From Phytopythium helicoides (lineage: Eukaryota; Oomycota; Peronosporomycetes; Pythiales; Pythiaceae), in NCBI GenBank assembly GCA_024867545.1, contig JANFNE010000022.1:372001-436000 (forward strand): a stretch of DNA of 64,000 nt, given 5' to 3'. The first letter of the stretch is position 1. The number at the start of each line of letters is the position of its first letter. The translations under genes and the position numbers were made by a program. Shown here in pieces: positions 54,725-64,000 of the stretch. A model generated the notes under the pieces. The model worked only from the letters and a program-made list of their open reading frames with translations, made no database searches and was not told the origin of the DNA.

Positions 54725-55728
54725 CTACTTGGCGATATCGCTGATCAGAGTATCGAGCTCGACAGCAGCGAAGTGGTAGTTCTCGTTGCAGAAGTGGCAG
54801 GTCAAGTCAACGCCGGCGTCCCCAACGTCCGAGGCCACGCGCGTGAGTTCCTCTTTGCCCAGCTGCTGTAGGCGAGAGGCAAAGCCGTTGCGCGAGCACC
54901 GACAGAAAAAGTCGAGTGGGAGCTTCTTGCAGTTTTTCTCGTTGATGGACGCACCCGGGATGAGCTTGTTGAGATATTCGACCAGATCTCCGTTGACTAC
55001 CAACTCGTTGGCGCGGAACGGGTGGTCTTCGAACCGGAGCTCTTCGAGCTCGTAGTGCCGCTCGGTCGGGATGGCGTCAGGCATTTTCTGCACGATGAAC
55101 CCGCAGCAGCGTGCGTGCTCGTCCTCCGAGACGTCGCTGTCGATCCGGACGATGGTCGGCACCTGCTCCGAGACGTCGAAGAAGCTCTGCCAGTCGAGCT
55201 CGGGCACGCCAAAGGACTCGATGGTAGTTTCGTACGGCTTGGTCGCGCCGTACAGGATCTTGGACACTTGCATGCTACCTGCGACTCGTGTGTGAGAAGA
55301 ATCGCGTTCTGCTGTTATGAAAGCCTCTTCACGAACCTCGATGGGGCTTGGCGAGCACCGACGTGTCCAGGTAGTCTGCTCGACCACGCACCTATATGCA
55401 GGTGCCGCAGGTCAGCTCATCCAGCTCAACCCAAGACCACAAGTGCGCCACAAAGTGCCACCTCTCCAACAGCCATGGCCTCGACGGAGAGCTCGCGGAT
55501 GGCCGGCGAGCGCACGGTGAGCTTGACGCGCTCCTCGCCCTTGAAGAATGCGCCGAACATGGCAGTGCCGGCCATGTACTCGGCCCAGAGCCGCGAGCCC
55601 TCGGACGCGACGGGCAACTGCCAGCGCCGCGCAGCCTCCGCCACCGTCTGGCGCGCCATGACGCCCGACACGCGCAGGTTGCCCACGTGGCAGCGCAGCA
55701 GCACGTCGCGCAGCGGCCGCTTCCACAT
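54725..55728 (-). CDS. HSLO: Hsp33 redox-regulated chaperone, three exons
   Basis: Exons 55462-55728, 55337-55391 and 54725-55278 join in phase to 291 aa, almost the length of bacterial Hsp33. The fold shows RLWAEYMAGTAMFGAFFKGE and ERVKLTVRSPAIRELSVEAM. The C-terminal redox switch has the zinc cysteines FFCRCSR (CxC) and LTCHFCNENYHF (CxxC). Hsp33 is a holdase that unfolds and activates under oxidative stress. The chosen start MWKRPLRDVLLRCHVG lacks an obvious organelle presequence; the frame is open upstream to 55791 without adding one. It lies 88 bp downstream of the BTB gene on the same strand and converges on VPS4. Confidence 0.88.
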
Positions 55729-55815
55729 GACCCCGAGGTGACCGCAAAGTGGCCGCCTGCCATCCGTGGCTCCTGGCGTGTCGCACACCAAACGTACCCA
55801 TTCTCGCCACGCACT

Positions 55816-57141
55816 TCAAGATGCGGCGCTCTTGCGCTGGAGCAGGAGGCGGCGCGTCAGCTGCTGCACGCGCACGCGGTCCCGCTCCTGCCGCTGCATG
55901 ATGCGCCACTGGCGACGGCACGCAGATGAGCTCGACTCGGGCTGGGACCCTGGCGGCTTCCTGGCGGGCGGATCCGCGCTGAGCTCGACGGCTTCGAGTC
56001 GCGAGAAGACAGAGGAGGTGTCAATGGCGCCAGGGAGCGCTGGCGACAGAGCACCGGAGGTCGCTTGGGCACTGCTGCCGCTCGAGCTGCGAGCTTGGAT
56101 CACTGCAACACACTGGGAGACCTGGTCCCAGACGCTTCGCAGCGTGCTCTTCATGGATTCGAGCTCGCTCGAGGATTCATCCGGTGCCACAGGGGAGTGC
56201 TCTCGCTTGCTGCAGCCAACGACCACCGCTTTGTCGATGTTGAAGATTCCGGAGCTGCAGCAAGAGTACTTGGAGTCGGCGCCCTGACCGACGATCTGCC
56301 CCGAATGGTAAGCGCAGTCGTGGAGCTCGAGGAATGTCCACCTGGAGCGGCAGCTACTACAATCAAACCAGTTCGTAGCAGCCCATGTGTACCAGTACAC
56401 ACCCGTCCAGGTGACCGACTGGTCATTGACTAGCTCGCGCAGGAATGGCTCGGATTGCCACCCAGCAGTAGGCTCGTGCTGCGCAGTCAGCTCTCCATGC
56501 ACGCCAATCACCCGCTTGCCCTTGCGACAACCGATCGCCTGTTGTCCGTCTTCTTGTGCGTAGACGGTATGGCAACAGCCGCAAAGCTGTAGATGTCTTC
56601 CACTCTCGCCGTGCAGCTTCTTGACGAGCACGTCGACTTTTTTCCGCTGGAGCTTGGACAAAATCTTGTCTTTCGGGTCTTGCAGTTTGTGCAGTTGCTC
56701 GGCTGAGCACTTGTCTGCAATTCTGGCGACACTCGCGTCGGAGAGGCACGAAAGGTCGACGCGCAGCATCACAAAGTCCTGCAGTCGTGTCGAGATGAAG
56801 GCCGCACACTCGTCAACAAGGTCATCCATCTGCAGAAACTCGGCCGACACGAGGATGGAGGCGATGTTCTCGAGCGCGAGTCTCGGACGCCAGTCCGGCT
56901 CGCGACGGTGGTGCATGTGCTCGACCAAGAGCTCAAAGATCTCGACGTCGCAGTGCACCGAGATATCAATCTCGTCCAGCTCGTTGGTCTCGTTCAAGAA
57001 GGCGCGGAAGTAGCGCATGTTGTCCAGCAGCACGCCGCGCGCGCACGAAAAGTCTCGCGACGTCTTGCGGAACTCGTCGAACACATGGATGACTACGAGC
57101 CGCTGCTGTGCGAGCGCTTGGCGCGTCGAGGGCGTTGTCAT
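55816..57141 (-). CDS. SANBR: BTB-domain protein of the SANBR (KIAA1841) type
   Basis: A single exon. The start MTTPSTRQALAQQ at 57141 is preferred over 57291 because the BTB-like domain follows directly. Blocks VVIHVFDEFRKTSRDFSCAR, MRYFRAFLNE, IDISVHCDVEIFELLVEHM, ASILVSAEFLQMDDLVDEC and ARIADKCSAEQLHKLQDPKD match the order seen in human SANBR. A cysteine-rich region follows (LCGCCHTVY, then NWFDCSSCRSRWTFLELHDC and AYHSG), which probably binds zinc as in that family. The C-terminus is disordered and basic. About 441 aa. Human SANBR dimerises and affects class switch recombination; the role here is unknown. No SANT domain is visible in this ORF. Confidence 0.75.
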   Translation of the reverse strand: MTTPSTRQALAQQRLVVIHVFDEFRKTSRDFSCARGVLLDNMRYFRAFLNETNELDEIDISVHCDVEIFELLVEHMHHRREPDWRPRLALENIASILVSAEFLQMDDLVDECAAFISTRLQDFVMLRVDLSCLSDASVARIADKCSAEQLHKLQDPKDKILSKLQRKKVDVLVKKLHGESGRHLQLCGCCHTVYAQEDGQQAIGCRKGKRVIGVHGELTAQHEPTAGWQSEPFLRELVNDQSVTWTGVYWYTWAATNWFDCSSCRSRWTFLELHDCAYHSGQIVGQGADSKYSCCSSGIFNIDKAVVVGCSKREHSPVAPDESSSELESMKSTLRSVWDQVSQCVAVIQARSSSGSSAQATSGALSPALPGAIDTSSVFSRLEAVELSADPPARKPPGSQPESSSSACRRQWRIMQRQERDRVRVQQLTRRLLLQRKSAAS

Positions 57142-57560
57142 GGCAGGATGGCGACGGATGGCCGCGGCGTGTGGCTCTTGGTTGGGTATATTTTGGGTTC
57201 TGCTTAAGTGGATCATGTTGAAACAGCCAAGCCGCTCCAAACCAGAAAAAAAAAAGTTCGCCAACAGAGACATGGTTTCCAGCACTCTCATCCGACGATT
57301 CTACGAGGTATCTGAGGAAAAGATACTCATGAAGCTCAACATGATCAACCTCGGGCCGGTGAGAACACAAATTGGATTAGTCACGCAAGGGAAAACTTTG
57401 ATAGACAGATGGTACTGCGTCCTGACTTTCATTTCGGCGTCATGGGCCGCGAACATCGGCTGATCTCCTTCGGAAGGGGCTTCACCGTTGTGCCGAATAG
57501 TTTTTTTTTTTTTTTTTCGAGGCATTGGCCTTTTCTTCTTTGATCGAATAGCCTGTTCGT
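57142..57560. other. Intergenic stretch with a long poly-T tract
   Basis: This contains the BTB gene promoter side and the 3' flank of the PH gene. A run of about 17 T lies near 57501-57517, and a shorter A run near 57246-57255. Short frames exist on both strands, but none shows a domain. Confidence 0.45.
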
Positions 57561-57561
57561 T

Positions 57562-58099
57562 TCAGCCATCCATATAGACAGCACCTTGAAAATGACGGTC
57601 TCCTCCGGGGATATCCTTGGCAATGTCCATGATCCTTTTCCCGCTGACCCAATCAAGTCCTCGGAATGCTTTTATGACTCGCTCATCTAGGTCCGTCGCA
57701 GCTGCAGCGCGCTTGCCTCTTCTCAAGTTCTGGTGCGATTCGCTCCAAGCTCGAAACCCGCTGATGGTAGTTGTCGGAGGAGGTTCAGCTGCATTTGAAA
57801 CACCGTGTCGCCAAGATCCTCCTGTTGTGTCCATCACAGTCACTTCTGAGCACCTACAACACTGGTTTGTGGGCCTCTTGTTGGTGCAGATTCTACCGCC
57901 GCGTCGATCGACTCGATTTCCTCGAGACTGATCACAGCGCAGCACATCCAGTCCGTCGGCGGATTATCTTGAATGTCATCGCGATGCTTGTAGTAGAAGA
58001 GCTCACTCTCCTGAAGAGAGAACCAGCGCTTCTTCCAACGTGTTAGGCCCGTTGAGCTCTGCTTCTCGAGCTCGCCCTCCATGTGCACGATATGCTTCC
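57562..58099 (-). CDS. PH-domain protein, exon limits partly unresolved
   Basis: The exon starting at 58099, with an ATG near 58082-58088, encodes the first half of a pleckstrin-homology domain (MEGELEKQSSTGLTRWKKRW, FSLQESELFYYKHRDDI). A second piece ends at 57562 and encodes the C-terminal helix region and tail (FRAWSESHQNLRRGKRAAAA, then FRGLDWVSGKRIMDIAKDI). The splice between them (around 57850-57905) did not close in phase by eye. An upstream exon near 58180-58230 (TSMLASDMH before GTGAGT) may supply the N-terminus. PH domains bind phosphoinositides or proteins at membranes. About 170 residues visible. Confidence 0.6.
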
Positions 58100-58199
58100 C
58101 TGCATGTCAATATCATCCTCAGCTTCACCTCCGCATGCGTCCTTGCGCAACTCCAAGTCCACCGTGGATGCCTCTGCCCTCCCCCACTCACGTGCATAT

Positions 58200-58727
58200 C
58201 TGACGCCAGCATGGACGTCTGCACGGACACCTTGGACGTCGCTCCAGCGGTCGCTAGGATGCCAACGTGCGTACCGCTGCGTCAGATCTCTTCCCTTGAC
58301 GCACTCTCGCGCGCCGATGCGCACCCTGGAACGACGAGTCACTCGGCAAAGCTGGCAAGCGCTCGAGCGTTTCGGCCCTACTCGAAAGGCGCCCGGCCAT
58401 CATCGCTGCGTCTGTGTCCATTGCGTCAGGCCCCGCTCGCTGCGCGCTCCGCTTCCTACCGTTGGCGATGTCGGACCGTCAAGCGCGTCAACTTGGCATC
58501 GGCTCGTAGCATGTCACATGCTCGGTGCTTGAACCCAGCGCAAAAGCGAAAAAGTGACGGTCACGTCGAGGTTTTACGGGGCTTCTTCCGCTGACTGGCG
58601 TCCAGTATACCTATCCTGGAAAAACCTCGCCGTCCGCGTTCTGGAAGAGTGGAGGGGAAGAATCGGCGGCACTCGCAGAAGCTCCGGGTTGCCGCGCCCC
58701 GCTCGCCGTTCGCCGCTCGCCGCCGCC
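58200..58727. promoter_or_regulatory. Upstream region of importin alpha with GAGGTTTT/AAAACCTC pair
   Basis: About 500 bp without a gene. GAGGTTTT lies at 58568-58575, and its inverted partner AAAAACCTC at 58621-58629, about 100 bp before the importin alpha ATG. The flanks (CGAGGTTTTA and GGAAAA...CCTCGC) match those upstream of the nucleoporin gene. A regulatory role is inferred. Confidence 0.4.
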
Positions 58728-60701
58728 ATGTCGTTCGCCGCCGGCCGCGCGCCCGAGCGCAAGAACTACTTCAAGAAGACGATCGACGCCGATGAGGCGC
58801 GCCGTGGCCGCATGGAGACCACGGTGCAGATCCGCAAGAACATGAAGGAGCGCAACAACCAGCGCCGCCGCATGGGGGTGCGTCCCGTCTACCTGCTCTG
58901 CGCCTGCGGGCCGGCCTGCTGACGGAGCATTGCGTGCGCAGGGAGAGATGGAGGTGCCGGCGGGCGCGTCGGCGGCTGGCGCAGACGCGGCCGGTGAGGC
59001 GTCGCTCATGCAGCGGGTGCGTATCCTGCTCCTTGGGTGGGTGGATCGGGGAGGGCTCACCAGAACTGGCGTGAGCAGCTGCAGGAGCTGCCCAACATGG
59101 TCGCGGGCGTGCAGTCCGCGGACCCGACGGTGCAGCTGGAGGCCGTGACCAAGTTCCGCAAGCTGCTCTCGATCGGTGCGCCGTTTCCACGGAACCTTCG
59201 ATGCGACTGGTGAGAGGCGAACTGACGGACGGACTTGCTGCAATGACTGGACAGAGCGCAACCCGCCGATCCGCGAGGTGATTGAGACGGGCGTGGTGCC
59301 CATCTTCGTGCAGTTCCTGCAGCGCGAGGACTTCCCGACGCTGCAGTTCGAGGCCGCGTGGGCGCTGACTAACATCGCCTCGGGCACCTCGGCCGACACG
59401 GAGGTGGTCATCAGCCACGGCGCCGTCCCGATCTTCGTGCAGCTGCTGCTGTCACCCAATGACGATGTGCGCGAGCAGGCGGTCTGGGCGCTTGGCAACA
59501 TTGCCGGCGACTCGATCGAGTGCCGCGACATGGTGCTGCAGTGCGGCGCGCTGCGGCCGCTGATGCAGCAGCTGACCGAGAATGCTAAGCCCACGATGCT
59601 GCGCAACGCGACGTGGACGCTGTCCAACTTCTGCCGTGGCAAGCCGCAGCCGCAGTTCGAGCTGGTGGCGCCTGCACTGCCCACGCTCGGCCAGCTCATC
59701 TACACGCACGACGAAGAGGTGCTGACGGACGCGTGCTGGGCGCTGTCGTACCTGTCGGATGGCTCGAACGAAAAGATTCAGGCGGTTATTGAGGCGGGTG
59801 TGTGCCGCCGCATCGTCGAGCTGCTGATGCACCACTCGCCGTCCGTGCAAACCCCTGCGCTGCGAACGGTTGGCAACATTGTTACGGGTGATGACATTCA
59901 GACGCAAGTTATTATCAACCTCAACGCGCTGCCGTGCCTCCGCGCGCTGCTCGAGAGCCCGAAGAAGGGCATCCGCAAGGAGGCATGCTGGACGCTGTCC
60001 AACATCACCGCCGGCAACCAGGAACAGATCCAGTGCATTGTCGAGGCCGACATTTTCCCGACGCTCATCAACTTTTTGTCGACGGCCGAGTTTGACATTC
60101 GAAAGGAGGCCGCGTGGGCGGTCTCGAACGCCACCTCGGGCGGCTCCGCCGAGCAGCTGATGCACCTTGTCCACCTTGGTGCGTTGTTTTTACCGATTGG
60201 CTTCAGATCCTGATCCACACTTCCAGGTAACTGACTCCACGAGCTTTGTTTGTATGGTGCAGGCTGCATCAAGCCGCTGTGCGACCTGCTGGAGGTCAAG
60301 GACGCCAAGGTTGTGATTGTTGCGCTAGAGGGTCTGGAGAACATCCTGCGTGTTGGAGAGCAGCAGAAGACGGGTGAGGTCAATGAGGTCGCCAACCTGA
60401 TCGACGAGGCAGACGGCGTGAACAAGATTCAGTCTCTGCAGTACCATGCCAACGAAGGTGCGCTAGCATTTCGCGGGGTGAAAAACAAAAGGCGTGGTGT
60501 GTGGGATCTGGGACTTACCTGAATGTGTGTTTGTGTGGTGTAGACATTTACATCAAGTCGATGAAGATTGTGGAAGCATACTTCAACGGCGAGGAGGACG
60601 CCGAGGATAGCTTAGCGCCGGACACGGACGCGAACGCGCAGCAGTTCCAGTTCGGTGCGACGGGTGACCAGCCCAACCTGTTCCAGTTCGGCGGCAACTA
60701 G
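58728..60701 (+). CDS. KPNA: Importin subunit alpha (karyopherin alpha), six exons
   Basis: Exons 58728-58877, 58942-59016, 59064-59175, 59255-60178, 60263-60457 and 60544-60701 close in phase to 537 aa. Exon 1 encodes the importin-beta-binding domain ([17 protein letters not shown], then [13 protein letters not shown]), which also acts as an autoinhibitory pseudo-NLS. Ten or so armadillo repeats follow, with the NLS-binding WxxxN pattern visible in [62 protein letters not shown] and [12 protein letters not shown]. The acidic C-terminus ([13 protein letters not shown]) is the usual CAS-binding region. It carries classical NLS cargo through nuclear pores with importin beta. The gene is intact. 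Confidence 0.95.
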
Positions 60702-60978
60702 ACCCTGCGGCCTAGCTAGCGACGAGGCGATCTCTTTTTGGTAACACGTAGGCGTGGCTGTGGCAGCTCGCCGCGAACAAAAGAACCCAGGAGGAGGGAG
60801 GCGAGAGCAAAAAATGAATTCTGTATTGCCGCGCTGCCAGTTGGGGCAAGCGAGGCTTGTTTGTCACGTCCCCGAGTTGCCTTCAAGTTTAATCGATCAC
60901 GTCGTGACTACCTGGTAGTCATTCACTAGTAGCTCCTCGTTCTGAAAGTATTGATCAAGCAGTGCAAGAAGTGCGAGA

Positions 60979-61783
60979 ATGGGCAACCAGCTCAACTGCC
61001 TCGCGCAGTGCCACGCGTCTCACGAGAGCCAGCAGCGGCTCCTGGCGCTGCAGAAAGGTGTTGAGCGTCGCGTGTCTGGTGCTGAGTGGAGGCTGTGAGC
61101 GGAGCGGTCGAGGCTGACGGCGTGGCGCGGCAGGTGCCTACTTTTCCAGGAAGAAGCAGGTGCTGGGGCTCACCACGGGCTCGGAGAGAGTCCACCTGCG
61201 GCTGAGCTCGGATGAGCAGAGGTTTGGCTGCGTGCTGAACCAGCGTGAGCGTTGGAAGTGGCTCACACAGCACTGTAGTTTGCTCTGGAAGGCGCACGAC
61301 TCGATCAAAGACCCGGCCAAGATCAACCTGAGCGGTGTGCAGCTCATCCGGTCGGAAGGTAGGCTGCGCGTCTTCGATTGCTCTCCGCCAGTCTTCTATA
61401 GTCACGCTGGCTGATGCTCATTGTGACGACCAGGGAATCTGGGGATGACCATCGTCTCGCATAAAGGCGACGTACTGCTGGAAGTCGAGGCCGAGACGGC
61501 AGCCGTGAGGGACGAGTGGGTCACGAGTCTGCAGCTGCTGTGTGAAGACAACGGCGCCGAGGAGACAGAGGTCGAGGTCGAGTCTAAGCTCAAGTTCCGC
61601 AAGGTCATCGAGGAGCGCAAACAGAAGCAGGCGTACTGGGCTCAGCGCACGCAGGAGCTCGAGGAGCGCAAGCGAGACGCCGAGGAGCGCAAGAAGCGGT
61701 TTGCGGGCGCTGGCATGAAGTATACGGCAGTGGCCATGGCCAACCGGTCGACAGCGTCCACCGCGGCATCGGAGACCGAGTAG
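60979..61783 (+). CDS. Small acylated PH-like protein with C-terminal coiled coil
   Basis: Exons 60979-61094, 61150-61358 and 61434-61783 join in phase (224 aa). The start MGNQLNCLAQC has glycine at position 2 and cysteines at 7 and 11, a pattern that can be myristoylated and palmitoylated. The centre looks like a PH-type fold (VHLRLSSDEQRFGCVLNQRE, KINLSGVQLIRSEGNLGMTI, then DEWVTSLQLL as the final helix). The C-terminal third is a charged helix (EERKQKQAYWAQRTQELEER). A role at the inner face of a membrane is plausible. The family is not named with confidence. Confidence 0.65.
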
Positions 61784-61879
61784 CAGTGTGGTGTCTAGCG
61801 CCTCGAGTGTGTACTGTATTTAGACCAGCGGGAACCCAATCGTTTTTAGCCTCTCCGCCGCGCATCAAACGGGGTGACG

Positions 61880-62967
61880 ATGGCTGAGCGCCAGCGCGTC
61901 TGCGAGCAGCTCCTAGCGTCGACCAGAGAGCGACTCGTACGCACCGACGGAGTGCCGCCGCTTGTTCGACTTCTTGCACTTATCGCTTGATTGGGTGCAG
62001 CTCATCTGCGTCTGTGGCATGGACGAACGGGACGCGCGAACATTGGGCGACCCGCTCAAGCGAATTGCCACGATCAAGCTCCAGATGAGCCCCGAGGTGC
62101 CCGCGCTCCCTGACAGTACTGCCGCTGCACAACTTGACATAGCCTCTGTTTCTTTTTGCTAGCACGAAATAGCGATCGCGAATGTTGCGCGCGGTCGTCC
62201 CCACCTTCGCGTCGCCCGAGAGGTGAGCAGATCTGTCAACGCTGTTAGAGTCGTGCCGGTGCTTATAGTTCTTTGCTGGTGCCCACCAAAGTTCACCCGC
62301 GATGTAGGCTCACTGGAGCAATCGATCGACGAAGTCGTCGCGTCGGGAAATCAACTCGAGGTTCTTTCGATGGATGCGCTTCTTCAAGATGCAGCGCACT
62401 ACTTTGATCGTCATGCGGATGCAGCGGAGAGTGAGCACGGGTGCTATCGGCTGCTACTAGTCCTCCGACAGAGCGGCATGGTTTGTGACGGCTTCGCTCA
62501 CCATGATAGGCATGTGTTTGCTGACTAGTCTGTGCGTACTTGGTGTGCGTAGGCTCCAGTGGTGGATATGAACCGGATTGGATTGGCCGACTCGTTCTTC
62601 AGCAATGAGCGCATGTGTTTGGATGTGGTGTACTTGCACCGCCAGATGCCCATCGACAAGGCGCAAGCGACGTTTGACCAGCTTTGCTCCTTCGACAGCG
62701 ATGACCCGCTCAGCAATTTCTACCTTCTCGAGGTTGGCGATACACCCGAGCGCCTGCATCAGGTCAGTGTTTTCTACGCAATCAACGTCGCTGTTTCACG
62801 AGCACCATCGTTCCGTTTATAAATTCGCTTACGCGCTCGTTGTCGTGGAACAGGTCCTCGTGCTGATGCTATCAAACCCGACACATCGCGTGGGCCAACA
62901 TACTGCAGAGCAGCTACTCGGGTCGGTGTTCTCGCCAACCCAGTCGGTCGAGTCCGGGGCGCACTGA
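61880..62967 (+). CDS. BABAM1: MERIT40/BABAM1-like protein, six exons
   Basis: Exons 61880-61936, 62001-62096, 62163-62222, 62292-62480, 62553-62762 and 62854-62967 close in phase to 241 aa. Blocks in order are LICVCGMDERDA (first strand and metal-site-like position of a vWA fold), KLQMSPEHEIAIANVARG, FTRDVGSLEQSIDEV, CYRLLLVLRQSG, MCLDVVYLHRQMPID and NFYLLEVGDTPERLHQVLVL. The order and spacing fit MERIT40, the vWA-like scaffold of the BRISC and BRCA1-A K63-deubiquitinase complexes, though the N-terminus is shorter than in human. The identification rests on fold pattern and a few matched blocks. Confidence 0.65.
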
Positions 62968-63072
62968 GGGGGATTGCACACACGCTGGATCGATAAATAA
63001 AGATAGACCTGTCGTGGCGCGCTCCGTGGATAACGGCAAGTCACTGCCGAGCGCGGCAGACAGCCCAGCAGT

Positions 63073-64000
63073 CTACGGGCAGTCTGCAAAAAAGTCGGAG
63101 ATTCCTTCGCTTTCGTCCAGGTTGAAGCTGAAATCCGGGTCAGTTTTGAGCGGGGCAAGCTTGAATAGGCCCGAGTCCGAGTCGAAGACCTTTTTTATAC
63201 AGCAAGCAGCAGCCGTAGGTGGGATTTGTTAGATCAAAGGTGCCAGTTCTCGCAAAGGAACGCGTTTCGTACATGATCTGGTGCCCCATGTGCGGACGCA
63301 GAGGCGGATGCTTCGCTTGATCCTTCAACTCCCGTCTGCTCTTCTGTTCGCCGCACTAAATACACATCAACTGGGCCATCTGAAAAGCGCCATCGAGCAA
63401 GGCGCATTAAAGTTAGCCGCTAGTCCACACCACTCATTCCTATAGTAAGAGCCATACAGTACCTGTTGACTTCAGGAATATTTGGAAGCGACGACGCCCG
63501 GGTGGCATGCCTTCGTCCGGGTCTGGAACCTCGAGCGTCGTGCCTGGAGGTGCCTTGATGGCCATGACACTCTGATCGGCGAAGCTCTCTTGCCGCCGCA
63601 TATCGTCGTGAGTGATATAGCAAAAGTTCTCGAAGCTCCCCTTGTCGAACGATTCTTCCTCGTAAAGCCGCTTAATGTGCTGCCCGACGCTGGTAATATA
63701 CTCGTCGTATTGATCCTCCTCCTGCTTCAACTTGGCTATCGTACGCGCGAGCTCGTCGGAGTCTTGAAGAGATTCGCCGATACTCAGCGCGCCGCCCGAT
63801 CCTCTGGAAGGCAACGCATTTTAATCAGCCCCCTTTCCTTTTTTGTTCATCCGCACATGGCTGTATTGCCAATCATGTTGCGTACCTCCAATGGATGTTG
63901 TTTTTGGAGGTTTTCTCGATGAGACCGATGCCCTCAAGCACATTGGTGATGTCGTAGATGCGTCGCTTCTGCAAGCGAACCATTGCTTGTTAGTGTCCTG
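63073..64000 (-). CDS. E2F: E2F transcription factor, 5' end off the right edge
   Basis: Exons in the window are 63886-63968, 63463-63803, 63273-63379 and 63073-63189, in phase; earlier exons lie beyond 64000. The first visible exon ends the winged-helix DNA-binding domain ([20 protein letters not shown], then SKNNIHWR). The coiled-coil/marked-box dimerisation domain follows ([20 protein letters not shown], then [18 protein letters not shown] and [17 protein letters not shown]). The C-terminus has [13 protein letters not shown], the acidic pocket-protein-binding motif of activating E2Fs. It would bind TTTSSCGC sites with a DP partner and be controlled by an Rb-type protein. Confidence 0.93.

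Noticed and set aside
57501..57517. Poly-T tract as a retroposon tail or terminator
   Set aside because: No target-site duplication or adjacent element is visible; similar T runs occur near 10060-10074 and an A run near 1655.

Overview
The window is nuclear DNA from a compact eukaryotic genome, most likely a stramenopile of the oomycete type (Pythium/Phytophthora-like). This placement is inference from gene style and content: closely packed genes on both strands, short GT-AG introns of roughly 45-100 nt with donors such as GTGCGT, GTGAGT and GTACGC, GC-rich codon use, and no plasmid, phage or CRISPR signal. I see about 27 protein-coding genes or gene remnants and no convincing tRNA, rRNA or other RNA gene. 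Where introns could be placed by eye, joined exons keep phase and give family-typical lengths: coiled-coil gene, TRAX, ARP1, GMP synthase, TPR-IQ-LRR gene, VPS4, Hsp33, importin alpha, a PH-like gene, MERIT40-like gene and E2F.

Layout. 1-9.9 kb: partial leucine-rich-repeat gene, a four-exon coiled-coil gene, a long FG-repeat nucleoporin of the Nup153/Nup1 type, a gene-poor stretch with debris, and an alpha/beta hydrolase. 10.1-13.1 kb: secreted multidomain protein (IPT/TIG, fibronectin III, legume-type lectin). 13.3-16.3 kb: coronin and translin-associated factor X, head to head. 16.4-20.3 kb: tandem pair of serine palmitoyltransferase LCB2-type genes. 20.7-29.6 kb: giant IQ/WW/B-box protein. 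29.6-34.9 kb: symplekin and actin-related protein 1, head to head. 35-42.8 kb: two spinster-like MFS transporters flanking two IFI6/IFI27 (ISG12)-like genes and a small membrane protein. 43.1-44.8 kb: GMP synthase. 44.9-49.2 kb: TPR-IQ-LRR fusion gene. 49.2-52.5 kb: EF-hand gene with an N-myristoylation signal. 52.6-54.6 kb: VPS4 with a cysteine-rich insertion. 54.7-58.1 kb: Hsp33, a BTB protein of the SANBR type, and a PH-domain gene. 58.7-63 kb: importin alpha, a small PH-like protein and a MERIT40-like protein. 63-64 kb: the 3' part of an E2F gene.

Functional threads: nuclear transport (Nup153-like and importin alpha, whose upstream regions share an inverted GAGGTTTT/AAAACCTC motif), sphingolipid synthesis and export-type transporters (two LCB2, two spinster-like), and cytoskeleton/trafficking (coronin, ARP1, VPS4). 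Most reading-frame breaks lie in the first 21 kb, which suggests local consensus errors. The exception is a one-base frame break at the same position in both LCB2 copies.

The observations most worth follow-up are the shared LCB2 frame break, the VPS4 cysteine-rich insertion, the ISG12-like cluster, the shared promoter motif, and the large fusion proteins. I do not see a clearly new operon-like system.
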